From an uncultured Acetobacteraceae bacterium (lineage in GTDB: Bacteria; Pseudomonadota; Alphaproteobacteria; Acetobacterales; Acetobacteraceae): DNA of 7,962 nt. Made by a program: the position numbers and the translations under genes. A model generated the notes under the pieces. It made no database searches. It saw only the letters and a list, made by a program, of their open reading frames with translations, and was not told the DNA's origin. The stretch spans positions 1 through 7,962 of the forward strand of contig CALGVL010000187.1 of NCBI GenBank assembly GCA_937930165.1, written 5' to 3'. How positions within the stretch are numbered: position 1 is the stretch's first letter; each line of letters opens with the position of its first letter. Shown here one piece after another: positions 6,580 to 7,962 of the stretch.

Positions 6580-6975
6580 ATGCTCGAAGCGCGGACGATC
6601 AGCATCTCCATCGGGCGACCATGGCGGGAGATTTACGAGGCCATCTGGCGCCCCGAGATCTTTCCGAAATGGGCATCCGGCCTCAGCGCATCATCCATGG
6701 AGCAGGATGGCGAGTGGTGGAAAGCCGAAGGCCCGGATGGGCCAATCAGGATACGCTTCACAGGCCACAACCCATTCGGCATCATGGATCACCATGTCGA
6801 TCCGGGCAGCGGCTCGGTGATCTACGTTCCCATGCGGGTCGTCGCGAACGGGGATGGCGCGGAGGTGCTGCTGACCTTGTTCCGGCAGCCGGGGATGTCG
6901 GAGGCGCAATTCCTGGCGGATGCCGAATGGGTGCAGCGTGACCTGCTGGCGCTGAGAGCCCTGTTCACGCGCTGA
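6580..6975 (+). CDS. SRPBCC-family (START/polyketide cyclase-like) protein
   Basis: This is a 131-residue soluble protein with the look of the SRPBCC helix-grip fold, which holds a hydrophobic ligand in a deep cavity. The N-terminal strand (residues 4-11) is followed by RPWREIYEAIWRPEIFPKWASG at 13-34, the usual helix pair with a Trp-rich turn. Beta strands come next (WWKAEGPDGPIRIRFTG, then VIYVPMRVVANGDGAEVLLTLF), and a C-terminal helix spans about 107-128 (EAQFLADAEWVQRDLLALRALF). The ATG at 6580 has GGAGG only four bases upstream. An in-frame ATG at 6484 lies inside the EamA gene and would add a Cys- and Ala-rich tail, so it is rejected. It follows the EamA gene by 58 bases in the same direction. 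Whether it is an enzyme or a binding protein is unknown. Confidence 0.88.
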   Translation: MLEARTISISIGRPWREIYEAIWRPEIFPKWASGLSASSMEQDGEWWKAEGPDGPIRIRFTGHNPFGIMDHHVDPGSGSVIYVPMRVVANGDGAEVLLTLFRQPGMSEAQFLADAEWVQRDLLALRALFTR

Positions 6976-7002
6976 TCCGGATCCTTCGGAATACGTCCGG
7001 AT
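6975..7002. terminator. Possible bidirectional terminator hairpin between convergent genes
   Basis: ATCCGGA (6975-6981) and TCCGGAT (6996-7002) form a 7-base inverted repeat with a 14-base loop that contains a CTTCGG. It sits in the 52-base gap between the SRPBCC gene and the converging ABC exporter gene, where terminators are expected for both. No T run follows on either strand, so the call is weak. Confidence 0.3.
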
Positions 7003-7027
7003 TCGGCCACCGGACAGGGCCTCGGCA

Positions 7028-7962
<935 letters not shown>

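Noticed and set aside
5331..6611. 426-codon open frame on the minus strand, opposite the EamA gene
   Set aside because: The translation is Gln/Arg/Gly-rich repeat-like text typical of a reversed GC-rich gene. It would also overlap the small gene and the sdh promoter region.
5381..6820. 479-codon plus-strand frame starting at the ATG with the best Shine-Dalgarno
   Set aside because: It runs out of frame through both the small gene and the EamA gene, with poor third-position bias after the first few dozen codons and no recognisable domain. The start signal itself is kept as a finding.

Overview
The window reads as a chromosomal core-metabolism stretch from a very GC-rich alphaproteobacterium. 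GC content by eye is well above 60%, with G/C at nearly every third codon position. The sdhCDAB gene order and the SdhA/SdhB sequences fit Rhodospirillales, most likely an Acetobacteraceae or Roseomonas-like organism. That placement is an inference from style, not a database result.

Left part (minus strand, about 1-1690): a gene for a periplasmic substrate-binding protein of the oligopeptide/dipeptide/nickel ABC-importer family (SBP_bac_5). Any permease and ATPase partners would lie beyond the left edge. A clear intrinsic terminator at 1642-1674 separates it from the next operon.

Centre (minus strand, 1695-5245): a complete succinate dehydrogenase (respiratory complex II) operon, transcribed right to left as sdhC-sdhD-sdhA-sdhB. 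All flavin, substrate and iron-sulfur ligands and both candidate heme histidines are visible. A plausible sigma70-type promoter lies upstream of sdhC at 5307-5334. The two membrane subunits anchor the SdhA/SdhB catalytic arm, which oxidises succinate to fumarate and passes electrons to quinone.

Right part (plus strand, 5391-6975): three genes diverge from sdh. They are a proline-rich 68-residue small protein of unknown function, an EamA/DMT-family membrane transporter, and an SRPBCC-fold (START/polyketide-cyclase-like) protein. They are close enough to be co-transcribed, but a GC-rich hairpin follows the small gene.

Right edge (minus strand, 7028-7962): the C-terminal part of a type I ABC exporter half-transporter (MsbA/ABCB-like). 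It includes the end of the membrane domain and a complete nucleotide-binding domain, and it is cut by the window edge.

I see no mobile element, CRISPR array, tRNA or rRNA, and no convincing undescribed system. The points worth a second look are small: the start region of the 68-residue gene, a His-to-Gly change at a conserved quinone/heme position of SdhC, and a few inverted repeats in the intergenic regions.
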